In this document: piece by piece, positions 5,590-12,307 of the stretch
Numbering within the stretch: position 1 is the first letter of the stretch
Layout of the letters: each line of letters opens with the position of its first letter
Virus record (IMG/VR): IMGVR_UViG_3300046090_000054
Location: 1-24,801 of that record
Direction: 5' to 3' (one strand)
Source of the DNA: a virus
DNA length: 24,801 nucleotides
Program-made: the position numbers and the translations under genes
Notes under the pieces: generated by a model
What the model was told of the DNA's origin: nothing
Seen by the model: only the letters and a program-made list of their open reading frames with translations
Database searches by the model: none

Positions 5590-6038
5590 TAAGTATGTGC
5601 ATTCGGCATGAGAGCCTTTTGCATACAGTTACCCCTACAAAGAGTGGTTATAGTGCATTTTCTTTGTAAAGATAACTGTAAAACACGGTTTATATACATT
5701 CGTATATGAGCCGCCTCAAGCAATACAGAACCTCAATCTACTATCGCATACTTTCCTGCCCAGCATGCTATACAGTGCTTATCACTGTGCTAATAGATCC
5801 CCACATCAGGAATCCCCCACGATGATTTATATACCGCGTCACGTTTAGCGGTTGACGAACAGGACACACAAAGAGGATGTGTATACCCGCCGTTCCATTT
5901 TATGCGTCGGCTGGAAGAACCTACCCGATTTATTAAAGTGTCCATATATACGGGTGCAGGATGACACTATTATTTAATTGTTTTGTGATATACGCTAGAG
6001 GTCGGTTCGCTCGCCCCATCACGTGTAATATCTTTGTT
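5590..6038 (-). ncRNA. Candidate large structured phage RNA (about 450 nt)
   Basis: No ORF with an RBS exists here, yet a consensus promoter (6045-6073) fires into it. Stems seen (plus coordinates of the two arms): 5987-5991/6028-6032; 5920-5927/5951-5960, 8 bp with a 2-nt bulge; 5893-5897/5912-5916; 5865-5870/5878-5883; 5833-5837/5848-5852; 5753-5758/5807-5812 enclosing 5772-5777/5783-5788; 5692-5697/5702-5707 inside 5686-5688/5711-5713; 5625-5631/5673-5679 enclosing 5636-5642/5662-5668 (7 bp each). GC content is locally higher than in the flanks. Size, position and complexity recall ROOL or GOLLD RNAs of Firmicutes phages, but I cannot confirm membership. The 3' end is uncertain: no classical terminator is seen before the AT-rich stretch at about 5590. 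Confidence 0.65.
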
Positions 6039-6044
6039 ATACCT

Positions 6045-6073
6045 ATTATATACCATTAGAATGGTTTTGTCAA
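6045..6073 (-). promoter_or_regulatory. Consensus sigma-A promoter of the candidate RNA
   Basis: Minus strand TTGACA (6068-6073), 17-bp spacer, TATAAT (6045-6050): a full 12/12 match with optimal spacing. Expected start near 6038. It points away from the plus-strand genes and into the gene-free structured segment. Confidence 0.85.
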
Positions 6074-6120
6074 CTATGTAATTAAAAATATATTTACATA
6101 CATGCAACAAAACAATTACC

Positions 6121-6260
6121 AACGCACTATGCATCGCCTACAATGCGCCTGTAATGCAAGTGAACACCGTTGTAGTGTGTTAGCCTTGTAATTGTATGCC
6201 TAAGCATTAGAACGCATTAGAACGCATTAGAACGCATTAGAACGCATTAGAACGCATTGC
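6121..6260. repeat. Iteron-like repeats between divergent promoters
   Basis: Four exact head-to-tail copies of AACGCATTAG (6211-6250), flanked by one imperfect copy on each side (6201-6210 and 6251-6260). The 10-bp unit is close to one helical turn. Just left lie two 11-bp near-copies, GCCTACAATGC and GCCTGTAATGC (6136-6157). An inverted pair AACGCACTA (6121-6129) / TAGTGTGTT (6173-6181) is also present. A related AACGCATAA occurs at 7010-7018. The array sits between the RNA promoter (minus) and promoter copy A (plus), as expected for a replication-initiator or regulator binding site. Which of these it is cannot be read from sequence alone. Confidence 0.8.
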
Positions 6261-6281
6261 ACAACAGAGAACATTAATAAA

Positions 6282-6371
6282 TGTTTACGTTCTGTTCACA
6301 CATTAAAGGCTATGGCGTGCTATAATATAAACATACCAATCAAACAACCACAAACATTATTTTAAAGGAGG
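6282..6371 (+). promoter_or_regulatory. Promoter/leader module, copy A
   Basis: TGTTTACGTTCTGTTCACA (6282-6300), 20 bp, TATAAT (6321-6326), then AACATACCAATCAAAC and CATTATTTTAAAGGAGG (SD 6364-6371). It drives the frameshifted gene at 6380. Confidence 0.75.
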
Positions 6372-6379
6372 TTAAACAA

Positions 6380-7005
6380 ATGGCTACAAGATTAGAATTA
6401 TCAGAGGGAAAACTCATAAGACTGGTAAAAGAACGTGACGAACTCACAAAAAAGGCGATGGATCAGGTGAGGAAAGCGAATGGGCAACCAATGAACGACA
6501 AAAGAGGAGGGGTGCTTGGCTCAAAAAGTGCGATAGCAATGATAAAAGAATATTCAATAAACTTGATGAGATAGAAAAGCAAGAGGAACGCATCGAGTGC
6601 ATAAAGGATAATCAATCTAAAAAAGACAACGGATTAACGGCAAGTTGTGGTTTACAAACTAGTGTACAAAATATCGAAAGCCTAAAAGAAAGGGTTCAAA
6701 ACAAACAACAAAATGGGTCAGCAAGTAGCAGTATTTCATCAGACAAAAAGAAAATAGCAACACTAGAGGCAATTGTCGAAAAAGAACAGAATGACAATAA
6801 GATAATGACGGACAAAGCAAGAAAACTGATAGAACGTGGAGATGTTACTAAGTGGAACAAAAAACCAATATACTACTTTGTTAAAGGATGTCGCAAGGTA
6901 GCGCTTGTTATACAAGAAGAAACAGGAGAGTTTATAATATCTAAAAAATATCCTGCCTTGTGTGATGTGGATAAAGCAAAAGTTAATTCTTTACTTTGTG
7001 AATAG
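6380..7005 (+). CDS. Hypothetical coiled-coil protein split by a -1 frame change
   Basis: ATG at 6380 with AAAGGAGG 8 nt upstream. Frame 0 gives a 64-residue product (MATRLELSEGKLIRLVKERD...NDKRGG...) ending at 6574. The -1 frame is open from about 6440 to the TAG at 7005. It reads KCDSNDKRIFNKLDEIEKQE, a charged coiled-coil middle with GLQTSVQNIESLKERV, and a folded C-terminus KWNKKPIYYFVKGCRKVALV then ETGEFIISKKYP. The two halves clearly belong to one protein of about 208 residues. The switch may be an indel at the A5 run (TCAAAAAG, about 6524-6530) or programmed -1 slippage at A AAA AAG (6448-6454), which is in the right phase. I do not know the family. A nested hairpin follows the stop codon. 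Confidence 0.7.
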
Positions 7006-7020
7006 CCGTAACGCATAATG

Positions 7021-7097
7021 TAACGTCACTTATCCTCTGTCAATAGGTGAATTAATGCAACGTTGCACACCTTGCAAACAGAGCCTAAGTGGCGTTA
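7021..7097. other. 77-nt nested inverted repeat (long hairpin)
   Basis: Arms: TAACGTCACTTA (7021-7032) with TAAGTGGCGTTA (7086-7097), 12 bp with one G-T wobble; a 2x2 internal loop; CTCTGT (7035-7040) with ACAGAG (7078-7083); AGGTG (7045-7049) with CACCT (7068-7072); and at the tip the perfect palindrome TGCAACGTTGCA (7056-7067). It starts 15 nt after the stop of the 6380-7005 gene and ends about 30 bp before promoter copy D. No T run follows, so it is not a standard terminator. It may be a processed 3' UTR structure, a protein-binding DNA site or part of an origin. Confidence 0.8.
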
Positions 7098-7128
7098 TAT
7101 CATGCTAACAAAAGTAAGAAGGAAATAA

Positions 7129-7199
7129 ATGTTCATACATTATTAACACAGTGTAGGGTTTTGTGTGTTATACTGTAAATATACCAATCAAACAAAACA
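7129..7199 (+). promoter_or_regulatory. Promoter/leader module, copy D
   Basis: The most divergent copy: ATGTTCATACATTATTAACA (7129-7148), again 20 bp, TATACT (7169-7174), then GTAAATATACCAATCAAAC. It drives the gene at 7240. Confidence 0.65.
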
Positions 7200-7239
7200 T
7201 TACAACAATAAGCAAACAAGATTGCACAGTGAGGAAGTT

Positions 7240-7488
7240 ATGAAAGTGTTTTTAAATGACAATGGAACAAATTCTAAAAATAGAAGTGAATATGAAGAAC
7301 TTGGTTTTGCTATCGCTGAACAAGCTGCAATAGATTTTATTACGTTACATAGGGTTAAGAAGTCTGATTTGAAGGGAAAATATGAAAGTGAGTTAAAAAG
7401 ATTTTTCGCTTCTGATTGGTGTTTTATGCTTTGTGGAATAGAAGAATCAGATTGGGAAAGATTTATTGAAAAGTATGATATAAAATAA
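7240..7488 (+). CDS. Hypothetical small protein (82 aa)
   Basis: The ATG at 7240 (MKVFLNDNGTN) with GAGGA about 5 nt upstream is preferred over the longer reading starting at 7165, which would begin inside the promoter module. The 82-residue product is acidic and probably helical: EYEELGFAIAEQAAIDFITL, KKSDLKGKYESELKRFFASD, then WCFMLCGIEESDWERFIEKY. No catalytic motif or membrane segment. I recall similar short proteins with a closing 'SDW..L' helix in Firmicutes phages, without a known function. It ends 5 nt before a bidirectional terminator and is convergent with the end of the structural operon. Confidence 0.8.
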   Translation: MKVFLNDNGTNSKNRSEYEELGFAIAEQAAIDFITLHRVKKSDLKGKYESELKRFFASDWCFMLCGIEESDWERFIEKYDIK

Positions 7489-7493
7489 AAGTA

Positions 7494-7512
7494 GGGCGAC
7501 ATTACGTCGCCC
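7494..7512. terminator. Bidirectional Rho-independent terminator
   Basis: GGGCGAC-ATTAC-GTCGCCC: a perfect 7-bp GC-rich stem and 5-nt loop between two convergent genes (plus stop at 7488, minus stop at 7521). T-rich tracts follow on both strands (ATTGATTTTTATTT on plus; TACTTTTATTTTA on minus). Confidence 0.9.
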
Positions 7513-7520
7513 ATTGATTT

Positions 7521-7997
7521 TTATTTACTTATTTCTGAAAGTGCGTCAAGCGTTCTTTGTGTTATCTCTTGTATTGATTCTTGTGTATAGTCACCGTCAT
7601 AATTTCCGCTGTCTGCTGTTGTGTTAGCTCCATACACCACATCATTTTCGAAAGATTCCAATGCTTTTTTTATTTCGTCCTTGCTTGATTCGTCAACTTC
7701 GGAACTTAACAAAAGTATATGAACCGCTCTAGTTATAATAGAGATATCATTTTTCATTTCATCAAGCTCTTCGTGACTTTTGTCGATTGTTTCCTTATTT
7801 TCATGCAACGCCTTAGTTAGTTCACTAATGCTTGTTTGCATCTCATAATATGGCTTAACTACGACGGTTACGGTTATAAACAATACAATTATCGCTGTAA
7901 TACCTCCGACAATTGTAAAAATTACCTTCCAAATGTCAAATGAGGTAGGCATCTGTTTTCTTTTGTTTTTGTTTGTATATTGCTTTTTGCGTTTCAT
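7521..7997 (-). CDS. Membrane-anchored coiled-coil protein (lysis-region candidate)
   Basis: The ATG at 7997 (MKRKKQYTNKNKRKQ) is set by GGAGG 7 nt upstream. The product has 158 residues: a strongly basic N-terminus (1-20), one transmembrane segment of about 25 residues (VIFTIVGGITAIIVLFITVTVVV), a long heptad-like region (EMQTSISELTKALHENKETI to about 90), and an acidic C-terminal part. It is the last gene of the structural operon, where many phages keep holins or other lysis-membrane proteins. One TM with a coiled coil would suit a holin-like or spanin-like protein, but family residues are not recognisable and no endolysin is in the window, so this is only a candidate role. Confidence 0.75.
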   Translation of the reverse strand: MKRKKQYTNKNKRKQMPTSFDIWKVIFTIVGGITAIIVLFITVTVVVKPYYEMQTSISELTKALHENKETIDKSHEELDEMKNDISIITRAVHILLLSSEVDESSKDEIKKALESFENDVVYGANTTADSGNYDGDYTQESIQEITQRTLDALSEISK

Positions 7998-8077
7998 TGG
8001 GTCGCCTCCGTGCATGACGGAATTATCAAAACGATAATTTATTACCAATGATAGATACTAAAATTATTTCTTTTACG

Positions 8078-8461
8078 TTACACCCGATTAACAAGGAATG
8101 TGGGTAATGGTGGGATAATTTTCGTTTCTGGTGCTGCAAGCCATGCTGTATGCCATGTTTTCAACTCTTGCAACTGTTGTTGCGTTATGCTGTCATACCA
8201 TAACTTGCCCCTATCTGTAACAACAAAGCATTCAACGGTTCGTCTTATTCTTATTTCTTCTTCAAGTTGCTTTGTTTTTGCTGTGTCGTGTTTTGCTTTG
8301 TCATATATTGGTTTTGTGTTCTCATCAATGTATAATAAATATCCTGTTTGATCTTCGTTGTCGAGAAGATCAATGAATGAGTCCACAACAGTGATACCGT
8401 CTTTGAACCCTCCTTGTGTAGAGTATCCAGTTATATAGCCATTAATAATTTGTAATTGCAT
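8078..8461 (-). CDS. XkdW-like tail-fibre-associated protein
   Basis: The ATG at 8461 (MQLQIINGYITGYS) has GGAGG 9 nt upstream; a longer reading from 8518 would overlap the upstream fibre gene. The product has 127 residues. The start 'INGYITGYSTQGGFKDGITV' followed by a short acidic segment and YLLYIDENTKPIYD resembles PBSX XkdW-like proteins, which sit next to tail fibre genes and may help their assembly. The middle is helical (KHDTAKTKQLEEEIRIRRTV), and the C-terminus (LKTWHTAWLAAPETKIIPPLP) resembles the closing Trp-helix of tail-assembly proteins. It is the penultimate gene of the operon. Confidence 0.6.
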   Translation of the reverse strand: MQLQIINGYITGYSTQGGFKDGITVVDSFIDLLDNEDQTGYLLYIDENTKPIYDKAKHDTAKTKQLEEEIRIRRTVECFVVTDRGKLWYDSITQQQLQELKTWHTAWLAAPETKIIPPLPTFLVNRV

Positions 8462-8483
8462 TTTGTTAGCCCTCCATATTTTG

Positions 8484-9131
8484 TTATAATGGGGATAGCA
8501 TAGTTCTAGGCACTTCACCCCAAATATTTGTAATTGTTAATTGTGATGAATTGCTGTGGCTTCCTGGTGCGGTGTGTGTTGTGTTGTTTGCAATTACCAT
8601 TGTAAGGGTGTCTGTAACTGCATCAAATGTTCCAGTAAATTGGTAAGTTAATGCTGTGGGAACTGTCGTGCTGTAACCACCAACGCCACGAACCTGAACA
8701 CCGTAAATATAGGCTTGTATTAGTGTTCCATGTGCTTGTGCTGACAAAATAATACTTCCGTATTTGCTTATAGATGGTACAACTATAGCCCCGGTTGTCC
8801 AGCTACCATTCCAAAGCAATTTGTGGTATCCTGCGAACTGTGTTGTCATTGCTGTGTATATGCTGTTGCCTCCTGCGACGCTTAGTGCTTGCGTGGCGTC
8901 AGCCTCTGTTACTGTGTTGTTTAGTTGTACAATACCAGAATTAGCAGTCGAGGCTGCTGGAAGTAATTCAGGAGAAAACACCCCAGTAACTACGTCCACT
9001 GCGTCGTGTTCATGATGGGGGATTATCATGCCTGTTCCGCCAAAAGCTTCCTCAATCGTTTGGGCGTTCTCATTTAACGGAATATGCCAATCAGGTTGCC
9101 CTTTTGTTAATCTGTTTAAAGTTATAGACAT
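8484..9131 (-). CDS. Tail fibre / collar-type protein
   Basis: ATG at 9131 behind AGAAAGG. The product has 215 residues: an N-terminal part MSITLNRLTKGQPDWHIPLN with a short helix (ENAQTIEEAFGG), a His-rich turn (PHHEHDA), then the classic fibre repeat STANSGIVQLNNTVTEADAT with QALSVAGG, as in phage tail fibre repeat (Phage_fiber_2-like) segments. The C-terminal 110 residues are Thr/Ser/Gly-rich beta structure, which would form a trimeric tip. It should lie at the distal tail and take part in host contact. It follows the 42-aa ORF by 13 nt. Confidence 0.75.
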   Translation of the reverse strand: MSITLNRLTKGQPDWHIPLNENAQTIEEAFGGTGMIIPHHEHDAVDVVTGVFSPELLPAASTANSGIVQLNNTVTEADATQALSVAGGNSIYTAMTTQFAGYHKLLWNGSWTTGAIVVPSISKYGSIILSAQAHGTLIQAYIYGVQVRGVGGYSTTVPTALTYQFTGTFDAVTDTLTMVIANNTTHTAPGSHSNSSQLTITNIWGEVPRTMLSPL

Positions 9132-9144
9132 AATATCAACCTTT

Positions 9145-9273
9145 CTAAATATACACTATATACGACACGTAGAGGGGGGCATTAAGCCATTGGGTGTCAT
9201 TGTATACCTTAACGCTCCAACGCACGCTGTGCGTGCCGTATGGTGTGTGTGGCGACGTGTTGTTTATTGCCAC
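9145..9273 (-). CDS. Small 42-aa fibre-type ORF
   Basis: GTG at 9273 overlaps the last 10 bases of the large adhesin gene and the frame runs to TAG at 9145, leaving a 13-nt gap to the next ATG. The product (AINNTSPHTPYGTHSVRWSV, then KVYNDTQWLNAPLYV) has the 'KVYN.(T/S).W' ending typical of baseplate or fibre C-termini. The SD is weak. The segment could instead be the true C-terminus of the 9264-10919 protein, cut off by a frameshift near 9270. The tight fit between neighbours supports coding in either case. Confidence 0.5.
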   Translation of the reverse strand: MAINNTSPHTPYGTHSVRWSVKVYNDTQWLNAPLYVSYIVYI

Positions 9274-10919
9274 TGAATTCTAACACCGCTCAAGTGGCAT
9301 GGGTCGTATGATAAGCTGTTTCCACGATGTACAACAACATGAACATTTATACCCCATGTTTGCGCCTGTTTTTTTTCTGTTCTGAATACGTGCGCTAGGT
9401 TTGAAAGAGTTGCCTGTGTTGCGTCCTCCCATATTGGTGCTTCATCGTTCCCTGTGCATGTAACAAAAACTTTGTAAAAACTACCAGCAGGGAACGCTCC
9501 ATATGGTACTACATTTACACGTGCTGGACGTGTTTCACTTTCCTTTGCTTGTGTCCACTTAACAGACATGCCCTGCGTTACTTTTTCAAAGGTTAGTGTT
9601 CTATGGTATTCTAGCCCTGTGCTATCAACTGCTGTTATACGTAACGTATGCCCGCCAGAGGGTAAGCTGTGAAACGTATCACCTGATACATCAAAGAATT
9701 GTTCTGCGCCTAATTCTGCGGTATATGTTCTGATTGTGTTGCCGTTAAGTTTCTCCGTTACAGTTGTTACGTGCATATCTGGATCATATACAATATAATT
9801 ATGCTGAAAACCGTCCCATTTTGTCCCCAAGTCTTTGTCTTCTCCGCTTATCGTTGGTGGGCTACTGTGCACAACTGATTTTGTAACGCTGGTTCTCCAC
9901 TCGCTTGACATGGTGCCTGCTTGTGCGTTTACCCGCCATTGAACAGTATCTACAGTGCGTGGCACTAGATCGTTGTATTCAAGCCCTGTGCCTTGGTATT
10001 TAGTTACAAAAGAACCGTTGTTGTCTGCACGTTGCAAATTGTAGGTTATGGTTGCGCCGTCAGAATGGGTAGACGCTCCCCATTCAATTTTTGTATTTTG
10101 GTAACTAGTTACAATTGACGGCACAGTGATAGATGGCGGAACAGTTGGCGCTGCATCGAACAATGAATATATTCCGTTTGCGTCTGCTGAAGAGGAAACA
10201 ACGGAAGTATTTTGTATGTTGCATAGAGGGCGAATTGCCATGGATGAAATTGCTGTATGAATTGCCAGTTGGTCGCCGGCTTTGTGTATTCTGTATGTAA
10301 AGCTTGACGTATTGTAGGCTGGTGTTCTGGTGCACCATATAGACGAATAACTTCTTGATGCAGTTGTATTAAAATAGGCTAAGCGAGTACCCTGTGCTGT
10401 AATATAATCATGTAAAAATCCTATTTCAGTGATAGACGCTAAGAAAACCTGTCTTGCGAAAGTTTCTGTTCCTCCGCCGTCAAGAACAGTACTCTTTGAA
10501 ACAACTAAATTTGTTGTATATACACTATTGACAAACTTTGTCGACAGGTTGCGCTTAAAACCATCTCTGTCATAATACGGGTTGCTGTCAACATTAGCAG
10601 CAATTGGTGGGGCGTCATATGAGTGCCGTGCACTATACCAGTTGTTGGCTGTGCCATTGCTGTTTAACCACTGGTCTATGTTGCTGTGTATGTACCTGTT
10701 ATTGCCAAATACGGTCCTGTTACTGTCTGGGTTTGTTGGCTCTTTTGCGTCAACGGCAAAATTCCCTAGATCGCCTCGTGTCATAAGCGTTGTGGAGTTC
10801 GCTGGATATCCTACGTGATTTTGTGCAACTACACGCCACACGATAGGTGTACCATTAAATTTAGTTGAATCATCCCGAACAAGCGCGCCAATTGGCAGAT
10901 TAATTATTGGTTGTGGCAT
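9264..10919 (-). CDS. DUF6273-like tail adhesin with Ig/Fn3-like repeats
   Basis: ATG at 10919 with AGGAGGGG 6 nt upstream; 551 residues. Residues 1 to about 240 match the layout of DUF6273: IVWRVVAQNHVGYPANSTTL..., NNRYIHSNIDQWLNSNG, NNWYSARHSYDAPP, a middle FARQVFLASITEIGFLHD, and a closing SSMAIRPLCNI resembling sulfatase-modifying/C-type-lectin-like folds. After it come two or three beta-sandwich domains (about 255-345 VPPSITVPSIVTSYQNTKIE; 350-450; 455-551) with Fn3/Ig-like strand patterns. It probably binds host surface glycans at the baseplate. No reverse transcriptase or template repeat was seen, so there is no sign of a diversity-generating system. Confidence 0.75.
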   Translation of the reverse strand: MPQPIINLPIGALVRDDSTKFNGTPIVWRVVAQNHVGYPANSTTLMTRGDLGNFAVDAKEPTNPDSNRTVFGNNRYIHSNIDQWLNSNGTANNWYSARHSYDAPPIAANVDSNPYYDRDGFKRNLSTKFVNSVYTTNLVVSKSTVLDGGGTETFARQVFLASITEIGFLHDYITAQGTRLAYFNTTASRSYSSIWCTRTPAYNTSSFTYRIHKAGDQLAIHTAISSMAIRPLCNIQNTSVVSSSADANGIYSLFDAAPTVPPSITVPSIVTSYQNTKIEWGASTHSDGATITYNLQRADNNGSFVTKYQGTGLEYNDLVPRTVDTVQWRVNAQAGTMSSEWRTSVTKSVVHSSPPTISGEDKDLGTKWDGFQHNYIVYDPDMHVTTVTEKLNGNTIRTYTAELGAEQFFDVSGDTFHSLPSGGHTLRITAVDSTGLEYHRTLTFEKVTQGMSVKWTQAKESETRPARVNVVPYGAFPAGSFYKVFVTCTGNDEAPIWEDATQATLSNLAHVFRTEKKQAQTWGINVHVVVHRGNSLSYDPCHLSGVRIQWQ

Positions 10920-10932
10920 ATATTGCCCCTCC

Positions 10933-12282
10933 TTATGTGTACAAATGTTGTCTTTCTGCGTTCCATGCGCCTGTAATATCTACATCATCGAGTGTATCAA
11001 ATAATATTTCTGCTTGATTATCTTCGAATGTGTTTAATATCATAGCTTCAAGCAAATTTATTTTGTCTAATACGTCAATTGGAACGCCTGCTTCATGCTC
11101 ATCAAAGATAACAAGAACACTTCTGTCACTGTTTGTAAAGTTAATAACCCACTGTGTGCTATTTAGCTGTAGTACGGATTCAACAATACCTAAACCAATG
11201 CGTCCCCTTATAACAACTCGATGCTTTTCATATAGGTCATAACTTGATTGGCTTGACGTTAGTTCTGACCCTCCTGCTCCTCCGATGCCTGCTCCGCCTA
11301 TTCCTGCTCCATGCTCAAGCTCATATAAATTGCATGAAACGTATTTGTTAAGTGTATGTTCAATTGTTGCTAATTCTTCGGTTGGTTGTAGTTCTTCAAG
11401 TTTTATAATGCGCAAAAGTAGGTCGCCTATTGGTTCACCTGAAACTAATGCTTCAAGCTCGTAAAGTAGCTGTTGCACTCTGTCCGTGCTGTCTATCCTT
11501 AACATTTGTAAGAAGTCGATAAACTCATCATGGCTTAACTGTGCGCTAGCGTGTAGTGACAGAAGGTACGATATAAACGTTGCAAGTTCACTGTCTGCTG
11601 CTGTCCTCAAGCTTGCAAGGTATACCAAAAACTCATTATACGCCTGCAGGGCAAGCGCTCTTAAATCTGCAAGCCACAACAAGAATTCTTCATAGTCCGC
11701 ATTAAATTGCGCCTTATATTCGTCAATGAATGTTTGTAATTGTAACCCCAAAGTTGTGGTATCTATCTGATCAATAACGCCATGCACCCACCCACAAACT
11801 TCACTTATTGGGCGTGTGTCTGTGATGTCCTGTTGCTGTATGTTTAAGCTTCCTGCACGCACGTAAACGGTTGCAAGTTGCAATTCATAAGCATCAGCGT
11901 CACGCTGCAATGGCGGGGCTGTTGGAGTTATTGCTGGAGTGCCTGTTTTTATTTTTAACGTTATATCTCTTCCTACTGTGCTATAGCTAACGACAACGCT
12001 ATCGATACGAGGCATAACACCATCAGGCAACGCTATAGACATAGCGTAAGGCTCACCATCCAATGCGAACCAGTACCCATTAATCCACGCTTGCCCCATC
12101 TGAACAAGGACGGCAAAATCTGCTGTGTTCATCTGTGTAACCTGCAGGGAGCTGCTAATGCCTGCAAACACTCCGTTTCCGATAAAGCTTGAAAAATATC
12201 GGGCAAATGTTTCAGCCAAATACACCCTATCAAATTCACCCTCAATGACTTTTGCATTAAAAAACCCTGATTCTTGCGACAT
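10933..12282 (-). CDS. Baseplate / upper fibre structural protein
   Basis: 449 residues. The first 170 match a domain very common in Clostridia phages: GFFNAKVIEGEFDRVYLAET, YFSSFIGNGVFAG, 'MGQAWINGYWF', RIDSVVVSYSTVGRDITLK, and LQRDADAYELQLATVYVRAG ending in DITDTRPISEVCGWVHGVID. That domain plugs a fibre into the baseplate. Residues about 175-290 are long Leu/Ala-rich helices (repeated FLLWLADLRALAL, FLVYLASLRTAAD, FISYLLSLHASAQ), probably a trimeric coiled-coil shaft. A Gly-rich hinge (GAGIGGAGIGGAGG, about residues 328-341) separates a C-terminal beta domain. It lies between the Gp37-like gene and the adhesin. Confidence 0.8.
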   Translation of the reverse strand: MSQESGFFNAKVIEGEFDRVYLAETFARYFSSFIGNGVFAGISSSLQVTQMNTADFAVLVQMGQAWINGYWFALDGEPYAMSIALPDGVMPRIDSVVVSYSTVGRDITLKIKTGTPAITPTAPPLQRDADAYELQLATVYVRAGSLNIQQQDITDTRPISEVCGWVHGVIDQIDTTTLGLQLQTFIDEYKAQFNADYEEFLLWLADLRALALQAYNEFLVYLASLRTAADSELATFISYLLSLHASAQLSHDEFIDFLQMLRIDSTDRVQQLLYELEALVSGEPIGDLLLRIIKLEELQPTEELATIEHTLNKYVSCNLYELEHGAGIGGAGIGGAGGSELTSSQSSYDLYEKHRVVIRGRIGLGIVESVLQLNSTQWVINFTNSDRSVLVIFDEHEAGVPIDVLDKINLLEAMILNTFEDNQAEILFDTLDDVDITGAWNAERQHLYT

Positions 12283-12307
12283 TGTTTAAACTCCTTTCTG
12301 TGTTGTG

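Noticed and set aside
5415-5669. Plus-strand 84-aa ORF
   Set aside because: No SD, overlaps the SD and start of the Panacea-like gene and the structured RNA; no recognisable content.
5590-6038. tRNA or tmRNA gene in the structured segment
   Set aside because: No cloverleaf with a TTCNANNC T-arm and CCA-type acceptor could be drawn; stems are differently spaced.
6201-6260. Possible CRISPR array
   Set aside because: The 10-bp units are directly contiguous with no spacers, and no Cas genes are present.
9264-10919. Diversity-generating retroelement target
   Set aside because: The fold is suitable, but no reverse transcriptase or template-repeat copy was seen in the window.
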